This document shows positions 18,719 through 30,870 of a stretch of 64,000 nt of DNA, piece by piece. How positions within the stretch are numbered: the stretch's first letter is position 1; every line of letters begins with the position of its first letter. The stretch comes from Nemertoderma westbladi (taxonomy: Eukaryota > Xenacoelomorpha > Nemertodermatida > Nemertodermatidae). The stretch spans positions 1 to 64,000 of the forward strand of contig JAUCBJ010006895.1 of the NCBI GenBank assembly GCA_032718475.1, in the 5' to 3' direction. The position numbers and the translations under genes were made by a program. A model generated the notes under the pieces. The model was not told where the DNA came from, did not search any database, and saw only the letters and a list, made by a program, of their open reading frames with translations.

Positions 18719-21523
18719 CCGCTCCCAGAAAATGGGATTTTCAGTCTATAAAATATAAAAATCACAGTTTCTAAAACATAAAGATACTCTAAACAGTTAG
18801 TCTTTCTTACGCAGACGGCGTTTACGCAGTTTTTTGAGGCTAGCAAGAGTCTTTTTCTCTTTGGGGGAGCCACTTTACTAGGAGGGCCATAACTCCTGGG
18901 TGAAGGGTGCAATATGATTGCATCAGAAGGTGTAGGATTGTGGTCGAGGTATCTGCCGTTTCGATATGCTTCTCCTCGAGCTGATTTTCCTCCGCTCGTA
19001 GCTGGATACGTTCATCCAAAAACTCTCGCAGAAAATAGGATCGTCCAAGTTCGATAACTTCTTAGAGATTCTGGATTTCCCAATCGAATTGAGATAAGGC
19101 CAATTCGTGTATCGATTGGACTCACTGTGATAACTTACGTTTATCTGAACAAACGCAGGTTTCCTTTTTGATCTTTATAAAATAGCGTTTAACTCGTTTC
19201 GTACAACGCTCTCCTTCCCTTTGATGAGGGGTTGTATCGCGTTAAACGTGGACGACCATACGGTTGGATAGTGATATTAGGTGTCCGCGTCACAATCCGG
19301 CTAGGTAAGATGGGCGGCTAGCTAGAAATCACTGTCGGAGTGTTACCGATTAATTGTTAGGGTAGCACTAGATCTTTGAACAGTGAATACAGTCCGCGAG
19401 GATCCGCGACACCACCAAGATCGCAGGTCTGAGGTCCAACTAAGGAATGAGGAGGTTTGACCGAGTATTCCGGGACTCTGATCGTAGGTTTACTCCAGGA
19501 TCGTTCGAGCCGAGTGAGCATAGGTGATACGTCAACAAGTTTCGGTTTACGTGGATGTTTATGTCTTTCCGTTTATTAGTTGGGTCTAGGGCATTTATCG
19601 TAATAATACCAAAGACGCACGTCTGGTAGGGTAAACGCGGGTGATATTTATTTGTTGTTACAATGCTTCTATCAAGAATTCCAAATATACGTTGGAGTTA
19701 CCGCGTCCATTTGTTTCTTAAGTGTCTTTTCTTTCGAGTCGATTTCGAATAGAATTTTCGCATTCGAATTTCCGTTTATGGTTCCGACTCCGCTGGGCAG
19801 GATATATAGTCGACATAGTCCGTATTGTGTAAATCGATAGGATGACAAGACCATCTTCTATCAACTCCGTCATATCTGCTATATATGAGTTTATCCATAT
19901 TATAATGAGTTTATATTTAGGCGAGCGGGCGTCGCTGCCTACCTCAATCAACCCCGGACAGTACGAGATCCTCAGCGCCGATGTGTCGTCGCCGCTGTAC
20001 TTTCGCCAACGACGTAGCCGCACAACGACAACGACAACCGGCACAAGTCACTCAACTGTCCGTCCCAAAGGCTTAGATGTACTTCAGGTTTCCTTGGAGA
20101 GTTAGGTTACTTTTACGATTGCGACTAGCTACTGTAAACACACCTTAGCAGTAACATTCACCTATAAACTCACAAATACCACACACACAACTTGTCACAA
20201 ATTACACACACTCGGGTCACTTGTCCGTTAGTCAATGCCTTCCAGAATGTCACTGTATTATTATGTATCCTTGGATACTATCAGTGCACTATTTATTCCC
20301 TATGCTATTCAATGGGACAAGCTTTCTATTGTTCGTTAACTCAATTCTAATTCTAGCGTGGTTGTTGCTATGGTGACATTATGCAAAGCTAGCGGTAGAA
20401 TTAGGGTAGTTCCAATGCATACAGATCTGGGATGTTATTTAATAGTATTCTTTAATAGTCAATGTTCGGTTTTATACATGACTTTATGAATTTTATCGGC
20501 TATTGACTATGTTTGGGAGACTTTCGTACACTCATACGCATGATAAGATAAATCTCCGCTCCCTTGATCTATTAATTAATGAAATTTTGGGAACTTTATA
20601 AATTGCGTAAAAATGGCAATTTATTAAATTCATTAAAGGCATGAATTTAAATTTAATCCCTGAAATTTTATTATTTGATAATTAAATGGACATATTTTGA
20701 TTCTAGAACATGTCTAGGGACACAAGATCTTTAATTCTATGACAATTGTCTTTTTTAAGAATATCGGTAAATGCTACGATATCTTAATTGACTAGAATTG
20801 TTGAAGGATCTGAATTTTACAGATTTTGACGTATTAGATTTGCAAATATTAAATAATTAATATTTGAGATGGGCACCGATTTATTCCAGAACTTGTCTGG
20901 TGACGTTAACCACTGATTCTATAATTTGTCTTTCAAGTATATCGGTGGGTGCCACGATATCTTAATCGACTAGAATTACAGATGGTCAAAGGGTTTAACA
21001 GATTTATTTTGCGTTATACGCTACTGTTAAAGGGACATCACGCTACTATATGTATTATTTAATATACGGTATGAGAGCAATATCGCACGAAGCAATGTCA
21101 GTGTGAAGAGGCAAGTCGTTTCCAAGGTCTACCCAGAGCTTGGTTTAGCCGAGACACGAGGATCTGAACTTTGCATTCCTAATACTCTGCCTACCAATAA
21201 TACTTAAATATAGTAGTGGCTTTATTGTACTTTAATAAGTACGGACATTTCATCTTACTGTAGTTACGTATTTATAATATAATACGGACAGTAAGGAAAG
21301 AGAAAAAATAATTATTTCTTCGCCGTCGCACTAAATATAATATAAGTAATTACGTACGTAATAAACACGAATATATTGCACTATTCTACAAAATAATCGC
21401 TAAATAATATTCTACTAAATTAAATAAAACGATTATAATAAAATTACATAGTAATACATACATAAATATAAAAATAGTAATATAATATAAAATAATAGAG
21501 TCACACACCCACTCCATATGTTG
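18719..21523. other. BEL-2 internal region downstream of gag-protease
   Basis: 2.8 kb with no credible coding region and no recognisable integrase or envelope remnant. An imperfect ~175-bp tandem repeat lies near 20700-21010 (shared motif ATATCGGT...CGATATCTTAAT). It may hold cis signals or decayed sequence. Confidence 0.6.
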
Positions 21524-24500
21524 CTACGTTATGGAGTCCCTAGATGTTTGAAGGATTAGGGAGGTGGTCGTGGGAAGAGAATCTTGCCTTCCACAGTTTC
21601 CGGAGAGTCCTCCATTCCCTTCCGGTAAACACAAACGACCGACTGGGTGATTGAGTCGCTGCATCCCGAATACAATTCCAGGTTTCCTCTTCGTCCTGGA
21701 ATAGTGACGATAGAGACATCGCTCTAGGTACACGACGGCCTTACAAAGCCGATTCCAGGAGCTATAGTGGTCCGTCGCTCCCTGCAGGAGAGGTGAGAGT
21801 CCCTGCGAGACGTCTGATGTTCCAGAGCTCCAATCGCTCTCTCTGATCTTCATGAAGGATCCACTCGCGGTGGGGAGGTCCAGATCCACGGCGTCGTCCC
21901 TGGCAATATGTAATACCGACAGATCTATCCCGGGTTCAAATAACTCCGATCCACCCGTCCGGGTTTCAGGTTCGACTTTCTCCGCTCCCTTGGCTGGTCT
22001 AATCTCAGTCGGAGTAAGATGGGGAGGCCATTCATTCTCCTTACTCAGGAAGTCGGGTTCACCTAACCGGTCTATAGTATCTGTCAGTTCTTGAGGAGTT
22101 GCTCCTCTGGAAGCGATGTCCGTTGGATTAAACTTCTTGGGGCAATATCTCCATTGATCTACATTGGAGCTAAGATTGTCATTATCTGAGGAGTATGGTG
22201 TTCCCTCAGTTGGGTCGTCTCCCTCACTAGTATCATCTTCCCATTTACTCACCTGGCAGACGCGATCTTGAAGCAGTCTTTCCCTGAGCGTTCTACGGGA
22301 AGGTCCAGTAAGGTACCAACCTACTCTAGTTCTTACCGCATAGGTCTGTAGTGGCTGCGGTTGAGCAGGTCGTTTCTCTAATGTCTCCAGCGCCTCATGC
22401 GCGTTTTGGCCGATGAGTATTTGCACTCCAGGATAATCAGTCTGGAATCGAGGTATGTTAAGATGTTGGATGCTCTCATCCTCGTCCCAATTATAAAGGT
22501 CTGCTTGAGTAGTAGCGAAGTTCTTTATAGCCACCATTTTCACTGACCTTATGCTATGTTCTCCTAGTTCGTCCTGGGGGGTGGACAACGCGCCTATATA
22601 ATAGTCGGCAGCTACAGTAGAATTCCAAACCTGCATGATCCCTGACATGTTTAGCTTGGTTCGGAACTTGGGTTGTCCAGCAAAGATGACTTCGGCTAGT
22701 TCCCTATCGATGAATGTTCCTGTGCTACCGGAGTCCAGGAGGGCGTTCACTATATAGCTCTTCTGAGGTCCGTGGACCCGTAACTGGACTACAGGAAATT
22801 CTCGGATTCCTATATTGGAAGTTGGCGCTTTCCAAGATGGTTGCTGATCGGAAGTAGTTAAGGTAAGGTCGCTGTCTGTGTCTTTCTCATACACGAGTGC
22901 TCGATACACTGCGGTGGTGTTTATTAGGTAACAGGATTCGTTTTGGTCGGAGAACTCGTCCGTATAGAATCCTTCCATCTCAGATTGATCAGTGTCGTTC
23001 ACATCACTGAATTGGACATGTAGTTCGGACTCACTTACCTGACTCGGGCTGTTTCGTTCGAATTCCGTGTGCAACAAGATATGATGTTTTGCGCCGCACT
23101 TTGCACACCTTGCGTCGGAGTTACAGGTTCGCCGTTGGTGTCCTCGTCTGAGGCAATTATAACACAACCGCTTATCCCACATGACTTCACGTCTATCCTT
23201 TAGTGATTTCCTCAGGAATTTATCACACGCATTTAAACGGTGGGGCCCGTCGCACAGCACACATTTCGGCTTGATGTTACTTACTTTAACCTGTGCTATG
23301 TGGTGCACACTTGTTCTTTCCTCGGGCTTTCTCACCTGAATTCTTTTAGGAGACGTAGGAAGGGTTTTTTGTACCGGTTCCCTTCTGTCATTGGGTCGAG
23401 ACTTGGATTTACTTACCTGATCTTTAGGCATTTTATTGACATAAGATCTGTCAGTGTCTTTCCCGCTGTCCTCTCCTTGAGAAGTTTGGCTTTCACCGTC
23501 GTCGGTATAACATACTGGTATTACCCTTCTCCTAGAAACGGGTTTCTCACTTACCTTGTTTTCCAATGTCTTCTCTCTGGACTGCCTTAGGAGCTGTAAT
23601 TTCACTTCTCCATCTAAGAATGACATGAGATCAGCCATGGTAGGGTCTCGTCGTTGTTGTTCCATCATATATAACACTTTCTTATCCCAGCGTGTACCTA
23701 CTCCACCCTTCGGTAAAGTAGAAGCCACTGCTCTAATAACCATAGCACTCTGATACTCATGAGACTTACCTAGCCAATCTAATTGTCTGCAGATCTCCTG
23801 AATTTCATCGGAAAACTCTATAATCCCGCTGCTAATAAACTTTCGGGGCGCTACCAACTTTGCATACAAATACCCAGCTATGTTATTCCTATTACCATAC
23901 CTGATGTTTAGTGTATCCCAAACTTGTCTTAATCCGTCTGGATGTCCAATAAACCTTAACGCCATTAACTTGGGAGATCCTTCCAAGCACTCGATGAGGT
24001 ATCTAAGTTTTTCTCCATTAGATAGTACAGAGTTCTGTATGTTATCTTTGTAATATTCATTAAAAGGTAACCATTTCATCTCATCTCCATTGAACTTGAC
24101 GATCTCTCCAACCTTTACCGCTTGCCGGGCTTCGGTTCTAGCCATTTGACGCGTAAAACTTTCTTGGGCCATCGTGCTATTTAATATCGAGTTATCGGTA
24201 TATAAATTTCTCGGATTATGATCAGTTCTATAGGGAATATCATTATCAACAGGTCTATAATTACCCTTAATAGGGTTCACTATAGGAGTTTCTACTTCGC
24301 TAGCAGTGTATATGCGTGTAGGCTCCACACCTTGCGCATGAGATACTTCAGACCTAACGGGTTGACACATTGTTACAGAGGGTGGTGGTATACCCTTTTG
24401 GGTGTTTACTAATTTATCGCGTTCAAGCGCGATACTTTGCTGCACTTCTTGCAACTCTAACCTACTTTCCCTTACTGTGCCCTTGAATTGTTGGACAGTC

Positions 24501-25675
24501 TCCTGCATCTGCCCGAGCAGGATATCCATCCCCCGCCGTCTCTCGTCCACCCAATCAACCGCCGAAACGGGATCCGCCAACGTCGTAGCGGGCAGACGAG
24601 GGACAACGGGCGACAAATTTGGAATATTTCGCTCGGGGTCCAGGACCTGAACTGTCTCCTGGGCAGTTCTACGGGGCACAGGTAGCTTAGTGCTATGCAG
24701 AGGGAATTTATAGGCAGCTTCAGGGAGCTCAGGCGTATCTATTACCGAAGGGGTGATTTCAAGAACAGGCCTACTTATTTCAGGCTCATCTACTATAGTA
24801 GGGAGTCTTTCTATTGTAATTATTTGGTCTGTGGGTTCTGTACTCTCTAAGTTGTTGTTATTTAGTTGCCTTCTAACAGCTGGAGGCAAATCAGGCAATT
24901 TCTGTCGGTGGAATGTTCTTTTACGTCTGCTTAAGCGGGATCGATTTACTCCGCCTTCAGTGTCGGTGGTATCGCCTTCCTCGGATGATGTATAACCTTG
25001 TCGTTTAGGAGTAGATCGATTCATCATCTGCATATTACTAGCTGTTAACTGTTTATTAAATTTATCTTGCCTCTCTTGAAGATTTTCCAACTCTAGTTGG
25101 GTTGCCTCTTCAGATGCCCTCCGTTCTGCTTCTACCACTGCCTCTGCTGTTGCCAGTGCCGCCTTTCTTTCTGCTTCGGCCGCTGCTTTAGCTGCTGCTA
25201 CTGCCGCTTTTGCCTCTGCCGCTGCCACTGCCGCTGCCGCTTTTGTTTCTGCTTCTGCAGCTGCCTTTGCTGCTGCTACTGCCGCTTTTGCCTCTGCCGC
25301 TGCCACTGCCGCTGCCGCTTTTGTTTCTGCTTCTGCAGCTGCCACTGCTGCTGCTACTGCCGCTGCCTTTCTGTCTTCTATACGTTTTTTCTTTACTTGT
25401 TCTTCCTGGACCTTAACGACGCGGAGTTGTTCATCGAATTTAGCTTGATTAGCCGCTAACCTATCCACGTCGATGGCGTCAAGCACACGCTGTGCTCCTT
25501 CACTATTAGGGCTAAGTCCCTCTAGTCTTCTCCTCAACTCTTCATCTCCTAAAAAACGTTGATAGTCTGACAGATAGATGTCAATGGCATCCCTCTTATG
25601 CGGTTTCTCTGCTGTCACTTCGCTCTCGGTTGTATCTAGTAGACTGTCTGACAGATTCTGCTTTGCGTCAGACAT
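21524..25675 (-). CDS. BEL-2 Gag-protease fusion lacking reverse transcriptase and integrase
   Basis: A 1383-codon frame from ATG 25675 (MSDAKQNLSDSLL). An Ala/Glu/Lys-rich coiled-coil at about 90-190 contains a ~35-residue segment present twice. A BEL capsid region starts near 530 (FNGDEMKWLPFNEYY). Three Cys/His clusters lie near 808-865 (CVLCDGPHRLNAC, CYNCLRRGHQRRTC, CAKCGAKHHILLH). An aspartic protease with LLDSGSTG is near 980, then YAVRTRVGWYLTGP. At about 1170 the frame jumps directly to the RNase H/integrase linker (WRYCPKKFNPTDIASRG), so the reverse transcriptase and most of RNase H, normally 450-600 residues, are missing in frame. It ends near the start of where the integrase zinc finger would be. 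The product can probably form particles and process itself but cannot copy or integrate. Confidence 0.9.
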   Translation of the reverse strand: MSDAKQNLSDSLLDTTESEVTAEKPHKRDAIDIYLSDYQRFLGDEELRRRLEGLSPNSEGAQRVLDAIDVDRLAANQAKFDEQLRVVKVQEEQVKKKRIEDRKAAAVAAAVAAAEAETKAAAAVAAAEAKAAVAAAKAAAEAETKAAAAVAAAEAKAAVAAAKAAAEAERKAALATAEAVVEAERRASEEATQLELENLQERQDKFNKQLTASNMQMMNRSTPKRQGYTSSEEGDTTDTEGGVNRSRLSRRKRTFHRQKLPDLPPAVRRQLNNNNLESTEPTDQIITIERLPTIVDEPEISRPVLEITPSVIDTPELPEAAYKFPLHSTKLPVPRRTAQETVQVLDPERNIPNLSPVVPRLPATTLADPVSAVDWVDERRRGMDILLGQMQETVQQFKGTVRESRLELQEVQQSIALERDKLVNTQKGIPPPSVTMCQPVRSEVSHAQGVEPTRIYTASEVETPIVNPIKGNYRPVDNDIPYRTDHNPRNLYTDNSILNSTMAQESFTRQMARTEARQAVKVGEIVKFNGDEMKWLPFNEYYKDNIQNSVLSNGEKLRYLIECLEGSPKLMALRFIGHPDGLRQVWDTLNIRYGNRNNIAGYLYAKLVAPRKFISSGIIEFSDEIQEICRQLDWLGKSHEYQSAMVIRAVASTLPKGGVGTRWDKKVLYMMEQQRRDPTMADLMSFLDGEVKLQLLRQSREKTLENKVSEKPVSRRRVIPVCYTDDGESQTSQGEDSGKDTDRSYVNKMPKDQVSKSKSRPNDRREPVQKTLPTSPKRIQVRKPEERTSVHHIAQVKVSNIKPKCVLCDGPHRLNACDKFLRKSLKDRREVMWDKRLCYNCLRRGHQRRTCNSDARCAKCGAKHHILLHTEFERNSPSQVSESELHVQFSDVNDTDQSEMEGFYTDEFSDQNESCYLINTTAVYRALVYEKDTDSDLTLTTSDQQPSWKAPTSNIGIREFPVVQLRVHGPQKSYIVNALLDSGSTGTFIDRELAEVIFAGQPKFRTKLNMSGIMQVWNSTVAADYYIGALSTPQDELGEHSIRSVKMVAIKNFATTQADLYNWDEDESIQHLNIPRFQTDYPGVQILIGQNAHEALETLEKRPAQPQPLQTYAVRTRVGWYLTGPSRRTLRERLLQDRVCQVSKWEDDTSEGDDPTEGTPYSSDNDNLSSNVDQWRYCPKKFNPTDIASRGATPQELTDTIDRLGEPDFLSKENEWPPHLTPTEIRPAKGAEKVEPETRTGGSELFEPGIDLSVLHIARDDAVDLDLPTASGSFMKIRESDWSSGTSDVSQGLSPLLQGATDHYSSWNRLCKAVVYLERCLYRHYSRTKRKPGIVFGMQRLNHPVGRLCLPEGNGGLSGNCGRQDSLPTTTSLILQTSRDSIT

Positions 25676-27850
25676 GCTTATGTGTACAGTTGAATGTCTA
25701 CTGCTGTATTACAGTCTGAGCAAGTCTAGTAACTCAGTATTAACTGCTAGCCTAGTAATTAATTACCGGTACTGCTACTCAGTGTAGCGTGATATATATA
25801 ATATATTAGAATACCGGTATGCTTATAGTATATATAACTATTATTACAGACTAGGTTTATCACAGAATACCGGTATAATTTTAGCACAAATATATATAAA
25901 AATATAATAGGCCTATCGGAATACCGGTATACAGCTTACAGTTTGTAGTATATATAATTCTGAAATAGAATTAATTACACGTACCGGTATAATTTCAGCC
26001 TAGATTTATAGAAATAAAGATAATAGGCCTATCGTAAATACCGGTATATCAATTATTTTAAAATAACTGAATTTCTGAACTTTAGGGTTACTTGGTTACT
26101 TTAACTTACTTTATTACCGTTATTTAAGCAGTAATCCAACTGATATTGAGACCTAATGGTTGTATGGTAGGCCTACTATTTATAAATCGTTAGATTTGAT
26201 TTATAATATATATATACCCGTTTTAATGGGTTTTGTCTATGTTTGAAATAAATGTTATTATTTCTGGGGAGTAATCACTACACAAAGCGGTGCGCTTTCA
26301 GTGAAGTGTTACGTATAGGACACTAAAACAAATAATTCTAATTTACCTAAGTTACTTAATACTACAAATTACGTACAATTCGGGTGAGATTACAATCTCT
26401 AAATAAACACAAAAATTTACAAAAACACAAATACGAAATTTTTAGGGTAATTTTACAAGAAGTCTACAAACCAGCCTAACAAAGGGTTAGAAAACTGGTT
26501 ATTACAACGGACAGGGTACTATGGTATTTGAAATAATAAGTAGTAGTAAATACACTGCGTTGTCTAGATAGGAAAATACCACCGCCTGACGACCTATAGC
26601 CGTATCGCTATAGGTTCTACGTTATGTATCACGGAGTGTTCCTACCTAGAAGTTAATAGAGCTAATCGAATGTGCCTATCGACCACTTTACAACACAAAT
26701 ATAATGCCTACAATAATTACTTCGGAAAGTACTGTACACTAAACCCTAAGTTAGGTACGAGTACTTGTACAACAGATAATCAGTAGTTAAATATACTTGA
26801 ACAGCTAAAAGAACCACGGCATCTGCTGGAGTGACCGATGCACAAAATCACCAGTCTTTACCTACGCCGAGCAGCCCGTGTAGTACCGGGGTTAATTTAA
26901 CTATAGCGGTATGTATAACAAACACAATTACTGTAGGAACAAACTTGGGGAATGAATGTTGCGGATAATCGCATAAACTCTGAATAATAAATATTACGCT
27001 ACGCGTACAAACTACTCAAACAAAATACAGACCGAACACTGACAGACTACCATCAAGCCTAAACAAACTACGGTATATGCAGACTCCGAAATGATTAGGG
27101 AGTATGCGCTCTAACCCAGTAGTGCGACTTATTCTTTAGTTGGGGGATTACCTTACAGCGTTCGCTGCCCCTACTGCCTAATCGTACTTAATCGGACAGA
27201 TGATCTACACACGCGGCAATCCGTTCAGACCTAATAACAGCCAGACAACTATCCAGCCTACAAATTATCTAAATAAAATTATACGCTACCCGTACAGACT
27301 TACACAAACAAAGTACAGACTAAACGATGGCAGACCACTCTCAAGCCTAAATAAACCACAGGACATGCAGACTCCGAAATGATTAGGGAGTATGCGCTCT
27401 AACCCAGTAGTGCGACTTATTCTTTAGTTGGGGGATTACCTTACAGCGTTCGCTGCCCCTACTGCCTAATCGTACTTAATCGGACAGGTGATCTACACAC
27501 ACTGCAATTCGTTCGGACTTAACAGCAATCAGACAACAGCTCAGCCTACAAATCGTCTGTACTATCTGATCAGGCTTACACGCCTTCTGTTCAATACTGG
27601 CCTACAAATAAATAAAACTTGACAGAAATAAGTAAACCATATAAAGGTATAAGGGGTGATCAATCCCTAATCCCTTAAACAGCCTACCGGTATGCAATAA
27701 TCAAATCGAATAATACTAGTGTACTTATACTGAAGTACCGGTTAGAACAGTTAGGCCTACTGACCTACAGAGTGTACCGGTTCAGGTTTACCGGTTGACC
27801 GGTACTTTCAACTTTATTGCTCACTGCAACAAAGAAGCTATATCCTTTAA
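25676..27850 (-). other. BEL-2 long 5' leader with tandem repeats
   Basis: 2.2 kb between the 5' LTR and the gag ATG. Several TACCGGTAT palindromes lie at 25770-26050. A ~290-bp direct repeat has conserved cores starting at 27079 and 27369. No tRNA-complementary primer-binding site starting TGG was evident directly next to the LTR. No credible gene. Confidence 0.7.
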
Positions 27851-29080
27851 TGTTCGCGCTTTCAGACCTTTGGCAGTTTAACCCACCAAATTAAGATGTC
27901 TTCTAGATATTAAATCAGTTTTTAGTCTATGACAAGTATTTGATTCACTACACTAGTCGAAACCAATCCGTGCGCGACCATTCACCCGCTGGATATTCCC
28001 GGGAGATTGGGTTCGACGGTTTAATTTTATTGCTATGTAAGCCTAATGTATTATTCGACTGACAGTATTATATAATCTCTGACAATATTATTCACCTTCG
28101 GGAATATTAACAGTTCCTTTAGGACGTGGCGCTTTATCTATATAAACAGAGTTATGACTTAAACTACTCACAACGATATGGCTTAATTATAATTCACATA
28201 TATGGCGCATTCTTTAGGAATTGCTTCTTTAACAGACTCACTCATACACAATGCTGCACAATACTGCACACTAATCTGCCGATCTTCACTGATTTTAGTC
28301 ACATATAAAAGGAACACAGGCTGACTCATGTAGGGTCTATCAAATAACATTAGATTCACTTCAAACCACTTTAACATAAGTCACAATCGTTATTGGTAAC
28401 CTTTCTCTCTTACCTTCGGTATATCAAGAATATTGGGTTTCGGGGTTATTTATCGTTATTCCAAATATAATAATTCATCAACCATATTATGAAGAACTGA
28501 CAGTAAATAGCAGTATAAAACAACAACTGAACACTGATTGTTATGAGTTTGCAATGTTTCAGCAGTCAGGATGTATGATCAGTCAGTCAGTAGTCGTTAG
28601 GTTAAAGGATATATGCCCTTTATAATTAAACCTACTAGTGTAAGACTAAAAAACAGTAAAGCACAAAATACTTCCAAGCCGTTCTTTCTTTGGCTCAGGA
28701 CTGAATGTAAACACTGCACATAGGCATTGCGTCATTTCTCGGAAATTTTCTGTACAAGGAGCCACAAAAACGCTCTAATTGGCTGACTGAACTGAGAGAC
28801 GCCGTAGAACAAAGGAAATCAACACGTATGAATGTCAGCTGTTAACCGTAGTCATAGTAACTACTGTTCAAGAGTAGCTATCACCCCTTTGCGTCACGAA
28901 TTGCCATAGAATCATAAAATATGCCTTTCACAGTACACATACGGAGGAAATAGGTCTTAGATCCTCTAAAAACACCGATACAGCAATAATACGGTCTCTT
29001 ACACTTATTAAATCAACTACAGAGTATTTTAATGTAAAAGATAATAAAAATAACGGGGCAATTCAGCAAAGGCTTTTACA
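27851..29080 (-). repeat. BEL-2 5' LTR (1230 bp)
   Basis: Matches the 3' LTR copy. In element orientation this is the promoter LTR. The duplicated ATGAT follows at 29081-29085. Confidence 0.93.
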
Positions 29081-29085
29081 ATGAT

Positions 29086-30103
29086 ACTAGTATATTATTT
29101 GTGAGCTAGTAATGATGAACGGACAAATTAGTTTCTAGAATAGACACAATTACATTGGAAACACAGTTCTATAGCAATAAATAACTGGTATTTATGTATA
29201 TATCTACTGTAGGTATATTTTTAGTAAGGCATGTAGAACGTCTGATTTCTACAGGGCTATCATTATTATTTTCCGCTACAGTATGCAGTTTAGTAAAATC
29301 GGAACATTTGAATTCTTGCAGTCTAAGTTTCTAACGTTCTCCATCGCAGTGCAGGCAAACGGTAGGTAGACCTGGGAATAACACCCTTTGATGAATGTGT
29401 TGTATGTCCTCAATACACGTCATTATGCTATGTACAGCACCCCCCAGGCCCAGCAGTCCTACAGATCACCTACATACATTATTTTTCCAACGCTATTGAA
29501 CTTGACCCTCGATTTATATTCTCACTTTTAGTCTGTTAAGTAAATATAAAAGGGATCGACCAAGCAGCAATTCGCAATCCCTGCAAAATAAATTTGTTGA
29601 ATTATACGAATTACATCGTCGTGAGAAATACTCAAAATTTATATTAAAATATTGTCGTCTTAAATTGTTACTTTTTTTTCTCGAATATCAGGAAATCGGG
29701 AGAAAATGGAGTACTTTGCATATGGTAAAACAGATAACCCAAAGGTAACCCAAAGGTTTGCATTGATAAGGTCTATACAGGGGACACGATGGGGCCGTTG
29801 GACGGGGCAAGGGGTGTCCCCTACGTTGCTCAGTAACGCCCCCTTCCAGGGAGGGACTGTTGCTAGACTGAAGGCGGTCTCCAGGAACGCATTCCATCCC
29901 GCCGACTCCAAGTTCGTCTACCATCTAGAGGTCGCCGGTCCTATTCTTCCTTCCAACCTCCGTAACATCGTCCACTTAATCACCAACAGCGGTGCCAATA
30001 GCGACGCTATTCTAACTACCTTCGGCAATCATTTCACTACGGCGTTTAACGCTGACATTATTAATTAATTTATTTATTTGCAATAAATGTTTTAATAAGT
30101 TTT
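29086..30103. other. Intergenic stretch with one unrecognised 120-codon frame
   Basis: A plus-strand frame at 29706-30068 (starts MEYFAYGKTDNPK) is open but matches no family I know. Codon composition is unremarkable, and it may be chance or an element remnant. Nothing else seen. Confidence 0.3.
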
Positions 30104-30528
30104 AATGTTTGTATTAATTATGTACACTTGTACTGTACAGTCGGTCTATATTATTAGCATCAACTTTATAATGGAGAGCTTGACCTTCCTACTTGAATAA
30201 TTCATAAGAAAATTTGTTGATTCTTTAATCCTAAGGCATCTCAAATTGGGATGTACCACTAAAGTTAGAGGCGGAGTAGCGTTACTATTAACTTCTAGTG
30301 CGACTTGGTGTTGTTTCAATACTCGCAGGGCAAGGGAACACGTTCGTGGGGCCTTCGCGCAGCACGAGGCCCAGTTATTAGATACAAATTAAAATTGAGC
30401 GACTGTATCACAAAATCAGGTTTTGAGAAATTTACCCACACCACCAATCAATCAAAGAAAGGGGGACAGTACGTGTTCACCCCTTTTAATCCCCCCCCCC
30501 CCCCCCCCACCCTTCTCAACCACCAATA
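30104..30528 (+). repeat. 410-bp dispersed repeat, copy 2
   Basis: Inverted partner of 15057-15470 with only a few differences by eye. A C-run lies at about 30491-30509. Confidence 0.8.
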
Positions 30529-30870
30529 CATAACCGCGACATCTACCACCCACGGAAGGGTAGCACGAACTTATTTCCAATCGCACGTTAAATATGCAAA
30601 GCCAGGTGGTTTATAGGAATATAATAAACGCAGTACTCGTTTTCATCATCGTTTTCTTTGCGTTCGTCCTGTTTTGTATTTAAAAATATTTCTTAAACGC
30701 AGGCTAGGACGATCTTTATAATAATAATAACTAGGGATGCGATCAATATGTGAAGCCAGGTGGTTTATATAATAATTTAGTCAACGCAGTACTCGTCTTC
30801 ATTATATGCCTCGTCGCTTGTCCTGTTTTGTCATAAAATATTTTTCCTAAACGCAGACTGACGATCTTTA

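Larger units (their letters stand above)
17485..29085 (-). mobile_element. BEL-2: complete, young, non-autonomous BEL/Pao LTR element
   Basis: Direct LTRs at 17490-18718 and 27851-29080 begin TG and end CA. They are flanked by the 5-bp duplication ATGAT (17485-17489 and 29081-29085), a length usual for BEL/Pao. The LTRs appear to differ by one substitution and one single-base indel over 1.23 kb, implying very recent insertion. The only long frame (21524-25675, minus) encodes gag and protease but no reverse transcriptase or integrase core. Transcription runs leftwards, towards the F-box gene. Confidence 0.93.

Noticed and set aside
18719-21523. Possible integrase or envelope remnant of BEL-2
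   Set aside because: No catalytic or zinc-binding motif could be found in any frame.
25097-25459. Cys-rich plus-strand frame
   Set aside because: Antisense shadow of the Ala-rich gag coiled-coil of BEL-2.
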